Assembly (NCBI GenBank): GCA_021904315.1
Contig: CM038909.1
Span: 21,614,212-21,678,211 of the forward strand
Source of the DNA: Sphagnum magellanicum
Lineage: Eukaryota > Streptophyta > Sphagnopsida > Sphagnales > Sphagnaceae
Direction of reading: 5' to 3'
Length of the DNA stretch: 64,000 bases
The translations under genes were made by a program, and so were the position numbers. Each line of letters begins with the position of its first letter. The stretch's first letter is position 1. Below are positions 33,401 through 45,299 of this stretch, in pieces. The notes beneath the pieces are model-generated. The model was not told where the DNA came from and did not search any database. It saw only the letters and a program-made list of their open reading frames with translations.

Positions 33401-34084
33401 AGGCATAAAAGTTATATCATCTTTTGAGTATTGAAACCTTCAAATTTTGTCATTTACAAATTTCTGTCTAGATTTGTGTACAAAACAATATGATGTTCAC
33501 TCAAACTTGACATCATTGCCAAAATGAGTATTGTTTTGGTACATATGTAAAACATGGTCTACAATCACAAAAGAAGTGTGCTAGTTGGGTATATTCGACT
33601 TTCAAGGAAGAAATGAGCATTCAAGTGAACCCAAACTAGGTTTTATTGGGTACCTTGTGGATTTTGATTTCTAATAGCAATTCTATGTCTTTTTCTTTTT
33701 TTTTTCACAATTTTTTGATGTTGTCACACTCCTGATAACCACAAGGAGATTTAGCCACGTTTGGCCATAGACCAACTATATGAAAGAAGAGATTTATCAA
33801 AATCCTTATATATCCTGGTTACTTGCTTGAACAATGTGTAGAAACATGGCGGTCTTTAAGAATTTTGCTATTTTTGGGGATAAAAAAGGCCAAATATTCG
33901 ACCGAGTATTTATTTGAAAAAAAATTCTCCACAAGAAAAAAACTCTGAAACTATTTAATTCTCATCACCTGGGCTAATCATCATAGTTGGCCAATGAGAA
34001 ACAATCATTTATTGCTCAGAAACAATCATTTCCTGCTTCAGGTGCTCTTCCATGGCTCATCTTGGTAACCTATTCTACGAGAAG
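30457..34084. other. GIF 3' UTR and gene-free DNA
   Basis: About 30457-30900 is likely the GIF 3' UTR. From 31 kb the sequence is AT-rich without recognisable genes. Landmarks: a palindrome at 32441-32465 (11-bp stem CCCAAGCCATT, 3-nt loop), a stem-loop at 32886-32922, and a 120-codon minus-strand frame 32649-33011 with two FTL(E/K)VKA repeats that I cannot assign. Confidence 0.4.
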
Positions 34085-34340
34085 TAGGTGTAACGTATAG
34101 ACAGGTAGGTAACAAAATAGGGGACTACTAGGTACATAGATAGTTTATACATAGTAAGTAGGGGCTGTTTTTACTACCTACTGAGTTGGTACATAGTAAA
34201 TAAACCAACTGAGCTAACCACCATGGTTACCTAGGGAACTGGAACCCAACAGAAAACTGTTTTGTGATCACATATCATCCATCCTTGATGGTGCACTGGT
34301 GGGTGCTGCTTCACTGTGGCCCTATTAGAGCATCTCTAGC
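34085..34340. repeat. Dispersed repeat family member 1
   Basis: It shares an ordered set of phrases with 46340-46570: AGTAGGT, GACTACTAGGTA, TTTATACATA, ACTGAGCTAACCACCATGG and GGAACCCAACA. Its right part also matches 45360-45480 (CATCATCC..., GGTGGGTGCT, TTCACT). It ends in TTAGAGCATCTCTAGCGGTG, like the left terminus of the MITE at 49817. Confidence 0.65.
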
Positions 34341-36339
34341 GGTGCTCAGAATGTTACAATACCAAAAAATTTCTTACATCCAGGTTTAGTTACTTTTTTA
34401 GTTTTTTCTATATATTTTTTTAATTGAATGCAATTCATGTTCAAGGTGTGTTTGGTGCAATTTTATAACATGTTTTCTTTTTTCTTTTTGCTTGGCCCCT
34501 CCATGTAAAGTTAAGCCCAAAACAAGCCAGAAATTAGAAGGAGAAGGTGGATCAAGGTTTCCTCATATATCTCTTCTTGTTTTGTGGTTACTCTTTATTT
34601 TTTTAAGGAGGTTTTTGAGCTTCTATCTTACCATAAACTTAAGGTTCCTAGTGGGGAGAGTGGAACTTTTAAGGGTCTTTTTTTTTGGAGTTGTTGAAGT
34701 TTTTAAAGATTGTGTACTTTTTTCAAGGAATATTGAAGTTCCAGAAGTTGAGCAATGAAGGTTACAAACCATTATGTGTGTCAAAATTGTGCCAAGCGAT
34801 AACTAGGAGGAGTTTAGATGTGTGTGTAGATTATCGTGATTGATGTTGGTGTTGTCTAGTAAGTATGTATGTAGGGATTGAAAGTGTGGGTAGAGTTAAA
34901 TCCATTAAAAATGTTGAATAACCTAAGTAAGTCACTATGTAGCCATAGATAATACACATGAGACAAGAAGAAATTCAAATCCTCTTGAGTTGAGAATAAA
35001 TTTGAGTTTTCTTCGATATTTTCTTTTGGCATAATCCCACGTTACATTTTGATAATCATTTTCACATTTAATGAAACTTTGGGTTCTGTTCCGAGGTTTT
35101 ATTGTTCTTGTGGATAATTTGATTATATTATGTATTATGGAATGGGCATGTTCCAATTGGGAACAAGATGAATCGTCATTTTGTTGGGTGGTGGTATTCA
35201 ACTAGGGCCTTTTCCAAAGTGTAACTAATTGTTCTCAAAATAGATTCATTTAATATATGCATCCTTCAATTGAAAATCAATTGGCTGAACTAAAAGTAAA
35301 AAAGTTACACACAATTGCTTGTCCCACCTTAAAAAATGGTGGAAATAATGTTGAAATTGGACATCACAACCAATTATGAATGAGAGACAAATTTTATAGA
35401 GTGTAAAATTGAGTTTGAACTTATAAATATGCAAACGATATGATGTTTTGCCAAAGGCATGATAAAAGAAATGGTATGCACACTATACTATAAATGAGGA
35501 ATATAGCCTTTAAGTAATGTGAACTGAATATGAACTTTTGAATATGCAAAGAACACAATGTTATGCAAAAGGCCGGATAAAGGAAAATAATTGGTTTTGA
35601 TTGGTGGGCCATAATGATTGATTCAAGTGGTGGCATTTAAATATTTTCTCTTGTTTATTCTATCCAACTTTTTACCATTCATGGGTGTGAATGGGCCAAA
35701 CAATTAACACTCTGTATTGGATGTGATAAACTTGTGTAGATGCTCAAATAAGGTTTTTCGGGGTGGAAATCCTCTTCATCTTCTGAAAGCCAACTCCACA
35801 AAAATGGAGAAAGAATGGACCTAAGCCTTATTTTATAATTAAGGGAGAATGTTAGCTTCAAGAAAGCAAAGTCTTATTTTAATTGCTAATTGCCAAATCT
35901 CAAACACCATCTACTTATATAAAAAAATGGGTGTCTGCACGTGCTTGATTCGGTAATTCGGGACTGGTGAATCCTTGGGAATGTTCACTCTCATCAACAA
36001 ACTGTGCCAAAATTCTGGGCCAAAACCAATTTGATTGGCCCATTGCTCCCAAAAAAATGAAACTATGGAGGCTGCTCAAAATAAAAGGTTTTGGTTTGAT
36101 GTATATAGTTCCTCCCCTTGGGCCCACCTATATAGGTGAAAGTGCCAAAGCATATGGGTTAAAAGTGAGGTGCTTATATGGAGAACATGTTGGGGAGTAC
36201 ATTGTGAACTTGGGGAACATTCTGAGAACCCATAAGGAACTTAAAGGGAACATCGTGAGAACACATTACGAAACAGAAAAACTGAAAAAAAATTCTTCCT
36301 TATCCCCTCCCCTAACTTAAAAGGAATAAAAGCAAGGCA
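34341..36339. other. Gene-free AT-rich stretch
   Basis: No frame resembles a known protein. A pair of related blocks (about 35415-35470 and 35535-35585: ATATGCAAA, CAATG/GATG, TTTTGCCAAAGGC/TATGCAAAAGGC) suggests an internal duplication. The plus frame 35967-36320 (117 codons) lacks known motifs. Confidence 0.35.
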
Positions 36340-36465
36340 CCTTAAGCCCTTGTAGACCAATAAAGTTATCCGCAAAGTAACCCTGTCTTCACCCTGTCTT
36401 TGGGGCTCCTTTCACCCCTAGAGAGGGTCTCAGTGGTATCCGCAAAGTAAGGACATTTTATTAAA
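36340..36465 (+). other. Possible LTR 3' end (poly-A signal and primer-site-like motif)
   Basis: AATAAA at 36359-36364 is followed by a C/T-rich stretch and GTGGTATCCGC (36433-36443), partly like the GTGGTATCAGAGC start of plant copia primer sites. TATCCGCAAAGTAA occurs twice (36367 and 36437). No partner LTR was found. Confidence 0.25.
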
Positions 36466-37201
36466 TCTCAGTATGAAATGCTGAAACTCAGCATTTAATG
36501 CACAAGGTTTGAGAGTAATTATAGTGGTTGTACAGGTAAGAGTAGTGAAAATATCTCTAGCAGCAGTGCAGGCGCTCAGGAAAAAGGAAGTACAGGTACC
36601 CTTTGCAATTCTAACTTTAGAGTGTCTGCAAGAGAATGTACAAGGAGAATTATTGGGTTTTTACCTATGATCCCAGATGAAAGTATTTCCTCCTAGCTTA
36701 TTCACATTTCAAACACTTATACCCTTTTCTGTAAAGTTGGATTTGAACTGAAGACACTGTTAAGCAACCTAGTCTTAAAAGCAAAAGAGGGAAGTTCACA
36801 AAATTTTATTCCATACCATGGATCCCCCTCCCCACTTCCAAAGTTACTCCCCGCCCAGCCCACAAGCTCTCTTGCATGACCTTTGACCTAACTTGACACT
36901 ACAACAAGACCTTTGAAGACCCAAGACCTAAGAGCTTGTGAGTATTACAAAAATCAAATACATACCCCACATTGGTAGACACACCCATGGTTGAACACAA
37001 GTCAAACATTTGTCCATACATTTCTCATTTGTTGTCGTGTTCTAAGGATCTTCATTATTAGGAGTGCACCAAGTGAAGGTCTAAAATATTCTGGGAATTC
37101 CACATGCAACTAAGCTTAAGAAAAGATGTAAGAAGAGAATAAGCTTAAGTGAGCAAAATGCTTGAAAAAAAAAACATTAAACCTTCCGTAGTTTTAGACC
37201 C
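36466..37201. other. Gene-free stretch
   Basis: AT-rich, with no recognisable coding sequence. A small 9-bp hairpin (AAATGCTGA, 3-nt loop, TCAGCATTT) lies at 36476-36496. ATCTCTAGCAGCAGTGCAGG near 36551 weakly resembles MITE ends. Confidence 0.35.
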
Positions 37202-37279
37202 ATATCATTCTCATTTCTTATTTGTTTTGAGCCATAAAATATTGTATGGCTCAAAACAAATAAGAAATGAGAATGATAT
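37202..37279. repeat. Perfect 34-bp inverted repeat with 10-nt spacer
   Basis: Left arm 37202-37235 (begins ATATCATTCTC, ends TTTTGAGCCAT) is the exact reverse complement of right arm 37246-37279 (begins ATGGCTCAAAA, ends GAGAATGATAT). The spacer is AAAATATTGT, whose outer bases also pair. The flanks (C on both sides) do not pair. An overlapping plus frame (37149-37442) is chance. Confidence 0.97.
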
Positions 37280-38659
37280 CAACATGAGCTTTACAATCCC
37301 TTTTGTAAACTCCAAAGGGAATCAAATTACATTCAAAGATTTTAAACTCCAAATACTTGCCTTACCAAACCAAGCATTTTTTGTGCCAAAATCAAACCCT
37401 ACTTCTAAGTCTCATGTTTTCCTCATATTTTGCCCATTTTGAACAATCTTCATGACAATGGGTGCATCAAGTTTAGTTTCACAAATCCCTTTCAACTCCT
37501 AAAACAATTGGGCTATGTTTGAGGATTTTATGCTTTGTGTGAGCATAAGTGTGTTTTGACACCAACATATCTACCCTAATTGTTCTTCCTCACCTTGTCA
37601 AAATAACATGAATTTTGCATGGCACTTTAGTGTGACACCATTTTAATATATTGGCACTTGGGCCAAAAATTTTGATTGACCAAGTAAAATACAATTCTTT
37701 ACTCATGTTGCACTTGTGAAAGATTGTGGAATTTTAGCAACAAAAGTTTGATGCCAAAATCAAGTTTTATATTGTACTATTATTCCTCCTCCACTTTAGT
37801 CATACAAGTCATGGTTCGATGCTTTTCAAAAGCATGCACAAAAGTAATGAGATTAAAACACCCCGAATCAAACGCTAAGTGATTAGGGTTGGCACATTCA
37901 TCCTTTTCAAACAAGGGGTGTGTCACACTTTAGTGGCCTTGCCATTTACATTAAAAAGTATCTTAAGGCAAAAGAAGAATTATGGAAACTCAAATATATT
38001 TCACCATGCAAAAATATAATCTTTTAAAAAATCCTCTAAAGGAAACCAAAATCCTTCAAGATATTATAACTCTAGAACTAATCTCAAGTTTGAAGACAAG
38101 CCAAACTATCATTTTTCAAAAATTTCTCGTATAAAAATAGCCCTATTATTGCCTAGGGGCCAAAATCCCTTAAGCTACTATACTCTATAATGAATCTAAG
38201 CACAATAATATCCTTTCCGAGAGGAGGGTCACCTTCTTTATGACCCAAGTCAAAAAAGAGAGATGACCAAAATGACTGCCAAATTGACCAACTTGCTTTG
38301 AAACAAAAGGACTTGTATTGTTTGGGTCAAATTTGCCGCAACGTCCGAATGTTCAACTTCACTTTATTAAATGCACCAACTTATTATGAACGACAAGAGT
38401 TTCAAATTGTCCCATGAAACTAATTCTTCCCAGAAATTAAATTATTGAAATTTCTTTTATAAATAATTTCCAAAAATAAAATTATTTAAATTTCTTTAAA
38501 AAATAATTTCCAAAAATAAAATCAACTAAAAATCTGGGATGGCCAAAACTTACAAAATCCACTCAAAATGAGTCCAAATTCTAAGGGCTCTCTAGTTTTT
38601 AAAGGCCCCCCCCCCAAATTGCTCCAAATTTTTGGCCCAACATACCACCCCTGGGTCCT
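37280..38659. other. Gene-free AT-rich stretch upstream of 4CLL7
   Basis: No recognisable genes. A short direct duplication, CCAAAAATAAAAT, occurs at about 38471 and 38511 within the repeated ATTTCTTT(T/A)A(A/T)AAATAATTT. Confidence 0.4.
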
Positions 38660-38950
38660 CCGCCCCGGAACCCCAGGACAACCAAAAACCCCCCAATTGC
38701 TAGTCCAAAGTTTGCTCCCAATTGGCCAACTTCTTCTTCTGCCAAACAGGAGTCCCCAAAACCGTTTTAAAAATCAAAATTCTAAGAAAAATTTCTTTCA
38801 AATTCCCTTCTCCCCCCCCCCCCCCCGGACCCTCCCATCCCCAGAAACAAAATTGCTGGTCCAAATTTGGCTTCAAATTGGTCAATTTCTTCCTTCTTTT
38901 GAACAAGAGTCCCCAATTTTCTCTAAAAACAACATTTCACTACAAAAACT
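38660..38950. repeat. Two diverged copies of a ~130-170 bp unit with poly-C
   Basis: AATTGCTAGTCCAAAGTTTG (38694) and AATTGCTGGTCCAAATTTGG (38851) begin aligned copies. Both continue with CAATTGG-type, CTTCTTC, GAGTCCCCAA and TTAAAAA/CTAAAAA segments. A C-run of about 17 separates them (38813-38826), and another C-run lies at 38606-38615. Confidence 0.65.
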
Positions 38951-39029
38951 TTGTGGAATTCTTATCCCCAGTTCCAATCCCCCCAATTGTCCCTGTTGTT
39001 CTTTGTTGCCCATTTCTATGTTTCCGCAA

Positions 39030-39369
39030 TTCCTCCACACACAGAGCCGCAGATACACGGAAGCACACGGAGAGAGAAAGAGAAGAGGGAGGGACAGACA
39101 GACAGACAGAGGGGCGCGCGCACACACACTCAGAGTCACAGATACACAGACAGACAGAAACGAGAGAGGAATTTGCGTTTCTCAGTTGAAGAAATAAGCG
39201 CGAATCGATTGCAAGTTTCGCCAAGTTTTTTGGCCAAGAATTCGGTGTGTTTGGTGAACTTTGCATCAAGTTCTCTTAGACGTCGTCGAACGGAACCGTG
39301 TCGTCCTCGATCGAGAGTGAGGTGAGGTGAGGTTGAGAGAGAGACATAGAGAGAGAGAGAGAGAGAGAG

Positions 39370-39405
<36 letters not shown>

Positions 39406-39409
39406 GGCT
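39030..39409 (+). promoter_or_regulatory. Leader/promoter of 4CLL7 with GA and GT microsatellites
   Basis: Contains (GACA)n at 39096-39110, CGCGCGCACACACACAC (39113-39129), CpG-rich DNA to 39320, then (GA)n at 39348-39373 running straight into (GT)n up to 39402, seven bases before the ATG. The sequence TTTTGGCT lies between the repeat and ATG. No TATA box was convincingly placed. Confidence 0.55.
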
Positions 39410-42400
39410 ATGGCTAGTTACAGTACATACGATAGTGAAGCGGGAGTGTATCGAGGTCCATTGCGGCCGGCGTTGCCGGAGATTTCCGATCCTTATGTTG
39501 ATATCTTTAGTTTCCTCTGTAAGAACACGAGGGATCCGCGGTATCGTAACAAGCTCGCGCTTATCGACGGTCTAACCGGGGAGGGATTGAGCTTCCACGA
39601 TCTCAAGGAGAAAGTACGAGCCGTGGCGGCAGGACTGACGAAGCGGTTCGGAATCGTGCAAGGAGATGTAGTGCTTATTCTCAGTCCAAACACGATCTGG
39701 TTTCCTGTCGTAGCCTACGCGGTCGCGTCTCTCGGCGCCATTACGACCACGGCCAATCCTGCTTACACGGAGCGCGAAATCCTGAAGCAGGTCCAAGATT
39801 CGAAAGCGCGGCTTATCGTGACAATTCCGTCGCTTCTTGACAGGGTAAGAGCCTTCGGTCTCCCTGTGATCTTTTTCGGAGATGCGGAAGCCGTCGCGCA
39901 AGTCGTTGCGAAAGAGGAGAAATCGGCAGCGGTCCAAGTGTCGCGGTTTTCGGATCTATTGACGTTTGATCCCGCGGAAGCGCCTCGGGTTGCTGTGCGG
40001 CAAGATAGCACTGCAGTACTCCTGTACTCTTCCGGGACGACGGGGTTGAGCAAAGGCGTGGTGTTGACGCATCGGAATTGCATGTATACGGCGATGCAGT
40101 TCCAGTACGGTCCGGATCTCGAACTGAGGCAGCGCGTCAAGCTGATGCTCTTGCCGATGTTTCACGTCTACGGACTTATCATTGTGACGTTTTGTCAGTT
40201 GCAAAGAGGCTCCACTGTCGTGTCTCTACCGAAGTACGAATTAGAGCTCGCTCTGAGGACCATTGAGAAGTACCGCGTCACGGATTTTCCTGCCGTGCCT
40301 CCCATTGTGCTCGCCCTCGCAAAGCAAAAGGTAGTGGGAAACTATGACCTGAGCTCTTTGGTGGAGCTCACCAGCGGTGCTGCTCCACTTGGAAAGGATC
40401 TGATGCAGGAAGTTGCACGACTCTTTCCATCTTTGCGAATTCGGCAGGTATGGGCTCTCTCTCGATCAAACAATACCGTTTCAGTCTCTCATTTATTCCA
40501 GCTGAAAAATCTCTTCCACAAGCCGTCTCGATGTTTGAAGAATCAAGCATCCTTCCTTCAGTAAAAAAAATTGCATTAGGGTTTCACAACCCGAAGAAAG
40601 CTGGAGCAACCTCTTTGGACCTTCCAACTAGTTTGCTGCTTCTTTCAACAGCACAATCAAAACAGCTCTTTTAGTTTATCTGAATGAATATTTTCAACTC
40701 TGCACTACTCATCTTATCCATCCTCAGAAGCTCCAAAGGAATTCGGACTTAGTAAGCTTTCAGGTCTTAAGAAAGTGAGCTGCATGGGCTAAGCTGATGA
40801 TCAACCCATCACCAGATCCAATTTCTCTTTTGTGTTCAGTTGTCCAATTTCACACAATCCTGAGAAAATGTGGCCTACTGTAGACTCACCATTGCTACTA
40901 CTCCACTATCTTATTCTTCACTTTTCCTTGGCCAGATAATACAATGTAAGCTTTTGCATTACGCTCTGTAACCATCGACAACAAGTTGTGATGATTGTAT
41001 CTGAAGGTGCTTTGAGCTGGTGGTTATTCACTATGTTGTAATTTTCACAAGTTGTGCCTTGTTGTGCCTTTTTAAGAAATTCCAGACTGTTGTAAAGTTC
41101 TTTTGCTTGATGTGACACCTAATTAACAGGGGGGGTTAATCATCAGGGATATGGTTTAACAGAAACTTCAGGACTGGTTTCAGTTGCCACGGTGAAGGAA
41201 GGCAATACCCACTTTGGCTCATGTGGTCCTCTGGTACCTGACATGGAGGCCAAGGTTGTGGATGTTGCCACTGGAAAGTCTGTGCCTCCCAATGAAGTTG
41301 GTGAGCTCTGGGTGCGTGGTCCCAACATCATGCAAGGTTTCTTCTGTCCCAACCCACCAACTCTTTTCTTCCTCTCTGTCTGGCAGTCTGCTCTTTTTTT
41401 AGGTTGTTGATTCAGATGATGAGAAAGAGCAACACAAGGGGAGCCCAGAGATATTGGAGAAGGATAGAGTGTGGTCGGACATTCCAGCAGCTAGAATTTC
41501 CTGTCCTATTTTGTTGCTCACAAGCACATACTGGACAAGCCTATAAAGTTCAGGATCTGCCATTCCTATGTTCCATTTCTCTTGGCTTACCTGAGCCTTT
41601 TACAGAGAAGGCTGAGAAAGCTTGTGATTGCAGGCTACTTGGCGAAACCCGAGGAGACAGCTGCAACACTAGACAAGGAGGGATGGCTGCACACTGGTGA
41701 CATTGTCTACTTTGATAATGAAGGCTCTCTATACATTGTTGATCGTATCAAGGAGCTAATCAAGTGCAAGGGATTTCAGGTATTCCATCTTGCTCACATC
41801 ACAGTTTCTAAGAGTGGCTATTGTAGCAAGGCAGAATCTAGGTAATGAGTCCTAAACCTGAAACCATCAAACTGAACTAGAATGCAAGAAATCTATTCAA
41901 AATCGCACATGCCACTGCCAGAAATGTCCAATTTAGTGACGTCCAAATTTATCGTTCCAGTGAGCACATGAAAGCAGAGCAATATAATCATTCTTGTGAT
42001 GGCAATGGGGCAGGTTGCACCAGCAGAATTGGAAGGGTTGCTGCTCACACATCCTGAGATCATGGATGCTGCAGTAGTACCGTATGTCACCAGTTCCTTG
42101 CCAGCCTTTGTTCTCAGAAAAATTCATTTCATTCTGGGGTTTATTAAAAGAGAGGAGATCATGTTGCGCACTCTTCCTTTCCCTGATTACATTCTGCAGA
42201 TGTATCCATGATGCTCTCACATTGAAGTGATGGTTAAGTGCCAGTTGTCAGTATTTGGTCATTCATGGCCCTTTCAACATTCTTGATACTGGATACCAAT
42301 GTTACAAATGGCTGCAACTCACCCTTTTATCACTCTTGGACTTTGCTGATAAAAATTGCAGCCTCCCTGATGATGAAGCTGGGGAAGTTCCAACAGCATA

Positions 42401-42885
42401 TGTAGTCCGGGCAGCAGGGAGCAATTTGTCCCAATCTGAGGTTATAGACTTCATCCACAAACAGGTGAGGTTTCTGTGGGGTCTGTTTATTGATGTTGCA
42501 AATGCTAGGAAATTACTCTCTTTCTCATTAGAATGGGCAGTGCTGTAGTGCTGGTTTCTATAAATATGAGTTCTAGATGAAGAATAAGATTTGTGCAGGC
42601 CCAGCTTTCTTGTTTGCATTTCTAATGGAAGGACTACTAGACTGGATTATATCACCTTCCTGTTAGTGGCAGTATGCCAATAATGCTTATGGACAAGCCA
42701 TAGTATCTCTGAGACATGATCTAATACAGTGCTGATGATGGATGATGCATGTCTTCTGTTCTTCTGTCTAGGTGGTGTTCTACAAGAGGCTTCGTCAAGT
42801 TACATTTATTCCTGCAATTCCCAAATCAGCATCTGGGAAGATCTTGCGCAGGGAACTTAAAGCTCAAAGAACTGCCAAATTATGA
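39410..42885 (+). CDS. 4-coumarate--CoA ligase-like protein (4CLL7/OPCL-type acyl-CoA ligase)
   Basis: Six exons: 39410-40447, 41147-41336, 41634-41779, 42014-42081, 42362-42464, 42772-42885. They sum to 1659 nt (552 residues); all phases close. ANL-superfamily motifs: P-loop box I '[10 protein letters not shown]' (about 207-216), 'FHVYGL', '[11 protein letters not shown]', 'GYGLTETSG' (exon 2 start), 'GELWVRG' box II (about 398-404), 'WLHTGD' and '[13 protein letters not shown]' (hinge), and '[10 protein letters not shown]' with the catalytic lysine. These enzymes adenylate a carboxylic acid and transfer it to CoA. The N-terminus 'GVYRGPLRP' and 'ITYSQLQRG'-like '[10 protein letters not shown]' resemble Arabidopsis 4CLL7 (At4g05160). 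The C-terminus AKL is a possible PTS1, so peroxisomal acyl activation (jasmonate precursor or fatty acid) is likelier than lignin-type 4CL; substrate unproven. Exon 1 is far richer in CpG than exons 2-6. Confidence 0.93.
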
Positions 42886-45299
42886 GTCTTTACAAGACTT
42901 ATTGGAATGTCCTTTGACAAAAATTGTCAATTTACACTTGGGTGTTGGCAGAGTTGAAATCAGAATTTGTCTTCCAATCACTTTGTATATTTCCATTTCA
43001 CATGATATTACCAAATACAGAAGGAAAAGCATGATCTTGTATGCTAGATTCAAGTTGGAGGGTTACCAGGAACAATGCAACTGCAACTTTCACATCTTTT
43101 CAACAAGAGCCTAGCTGTTGCAGAGCCACAGTTTTATTGCTTCCCTGTTTTCTCTGGTTGTGGGCAACAATTGCTGGTTAATATGTCTAGCTGGAGAGGT
43201 ATTTATGGACGCACCATTGAGATTAAGTTTCTGTTGCAACTTGACTTCTAGACTAGCAGAAGCTCAAAGTTATACTCTCTTATAAGTCAATTTGTAGTTT
43301 TGGAGAATGTCATGAGTCAAGGATCTTTGCAATGTTTAGAGCAATCCTTGGCTTTGCAGCAGGTCTCTTTTAAGTCTAGTTTATCAGATTTGTGGTCTAT
43401 TTTTGTGACTTGAGTCACAATGGGGTTGGTTGTTTCTCTGCCCCAACAAGAACATTGATAACCATGCTCGTGATACTAAGCATTCTCCTTCCCTGGAAGC
43501 AGCATCCTTGAGTATCTAAAAGCCTTTTCCTGGCTTGATGATCAGTTCTCTCAGGGTAAGCATTCTTATCTGAGCTGATTATTATCCCTTTGTTTTTCAG
43601 TCTTGCTTTTCTCTTTTCTTTTGGTTTGGGTTTTCCTCCTTTTTTTCACGCTTGCTGATTTGTTGTTGTTGTTATGTGTCAGAACTCAATTTTATCCCTG
43701 ACCTTGTTATTAGGTCATCTCTAAATACTCTCCCTGGATTTTACTTACAGCATGAGTGTGGAGAAATTCTCTACATTGATGAAGATATTTGATATTCATT
43801 TTTTTGCTTTATACTGATAGCAATTCAGCGCATCTCTAGAAAAGCAGAGTGTTTGTTGTTGGCACTCTGTTATTTTCAAAGCATTTTGGTTATTAGGAAA
43901 TCTGTATGTCTTTCAAGGGGGAGGAGGGTTGTTTGGTCAAGGACTCAAGGTGGGTGGTGCACATGTTTGTTGCAGGTCCTCACACTTTGGGGAGCCCAGT
44001 AGTTGCTGGAGGCATTCATATCCATCCTACCTTGGTCAACAATTCTAGGTAAACATCCAAGCCTCCTACTGCTGACTGGTTACAAGCAGTTGGTAGCTGA
44101 GTTAGAATCTCCATGATTATCAGTCCCTCCCTTAAGTCTTTGACATCTGACTTGTAGCAATTCCAACTTGGACTTAGATTCTCTGGTTTTGTACTTCCAT
44201 GTCCTCTCCCAGATTTGTGCTTTTGGTTATTGGAAAATTTCTGTTGACAAAGTCTCATATGGATGAGAAGGGAGAAAGAAAGGTCCAGATTAACGTAATG
44301 TTGTCTGTCCTACTTAGAGCTTAGGGTTTGGAAAACCTTATTAGAAACAAATAGACAGATAGGGCTTCCCCCCAGCCCTCCCTCCACCACAAAATGTCTT
44401 TTCTTCTTCCCATTTGGGTTAGATAGCTTACCTACTACCTATCAGGCCCACCTAGTACGATGATCCATAAGTTGAAAAAACTTTGACTTTCCAACAAGCA
44501 CACAAGAAAAGTAATGAACAAAACCAAATTTCAAGTTTCTATATAAGTACCCAATAGAAACTCTCTCATGTTTTGTGTGACAACCACCATGGCCAGCCAA
44601 TTGGCAAGTGACAGGTGCGTGACCATCGATGTGCAATAATGTTTTTTTTGACGTTGGACATCAGTTTTTGTATGCTATGAAAGTTGCATGAATTGATGTG
44701 AGGGTTTGAATAGGTTCAAGTCTAGTGTTTTTGAATTCTTTTGTCTCATGTTTGCAATTTTAATTGGAACAAGGACACACACATTGATGTAGCATTCTTT
44801 TTGAAATGGGCCATTTTCTTGTTACTTGTAAAAAGCCTAGCATTGTTTTTTCGATTGTACGTGGAGCATGCCTCACCTAGTGTAAAAAGCCAATGGGCTT
44901 TATTGAAAGCATAACTTGCACAAGCTTTACTTATATAAGCTTTATTATTGCATTGTTGTTCATTATATTTCGCCATTTTAAGAAAAAAGAAACCATAAAT
45001 GAAGATATCCCAAAATTCAATAAACAATCAGTTTTACACAACAATTCTTTTTTGTAGCATTAAATTGATAAACAAACCAAGTAAATTATAGTTAATGGTA
45101 ACCTGAAAACCAATAAATGATTGATTTTAGACAACAAAAAATGTGATAGTTTTAAGTTAATAACCAGATAAGTAAGTATTTCAAGGAAACCTTTTATTTC
45201 ATACAAGACCTTTTTTAACACCATAACAGGTCTCAACAATTTGTAGGACCATAATTTCCTATAGTCATTAATTTAATATTTTGTGTACTCATAATATAA
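42886..45299. other. 4CLL7 3' UTR and unassigned DNA
   Basis: The first part is probably the 3' UTR. Around 43960-44040 an exon-like stretch follows a TTGTTGCAG acceptor-like site (about 43977) and reads 'GPHTLGSPVVAGGIHIHPTL' before a stop, but no partner exon was found. Beyond 44.3 kb it is AT-rich. No gene is claimed. Confidence 0.35.

Noticed and set aside
37149..37442. 97-codon plus-strand frame
   Set aside because: Spans the 34-bp palindrome; no family resemblance.
39377..39409. Upstream start for 4CLL7 in the GTGTGT repeat
   Set aside because: No ATG there, only GTG codons; ATG 39410 gives the family-like N-terminus MASYSTYD.
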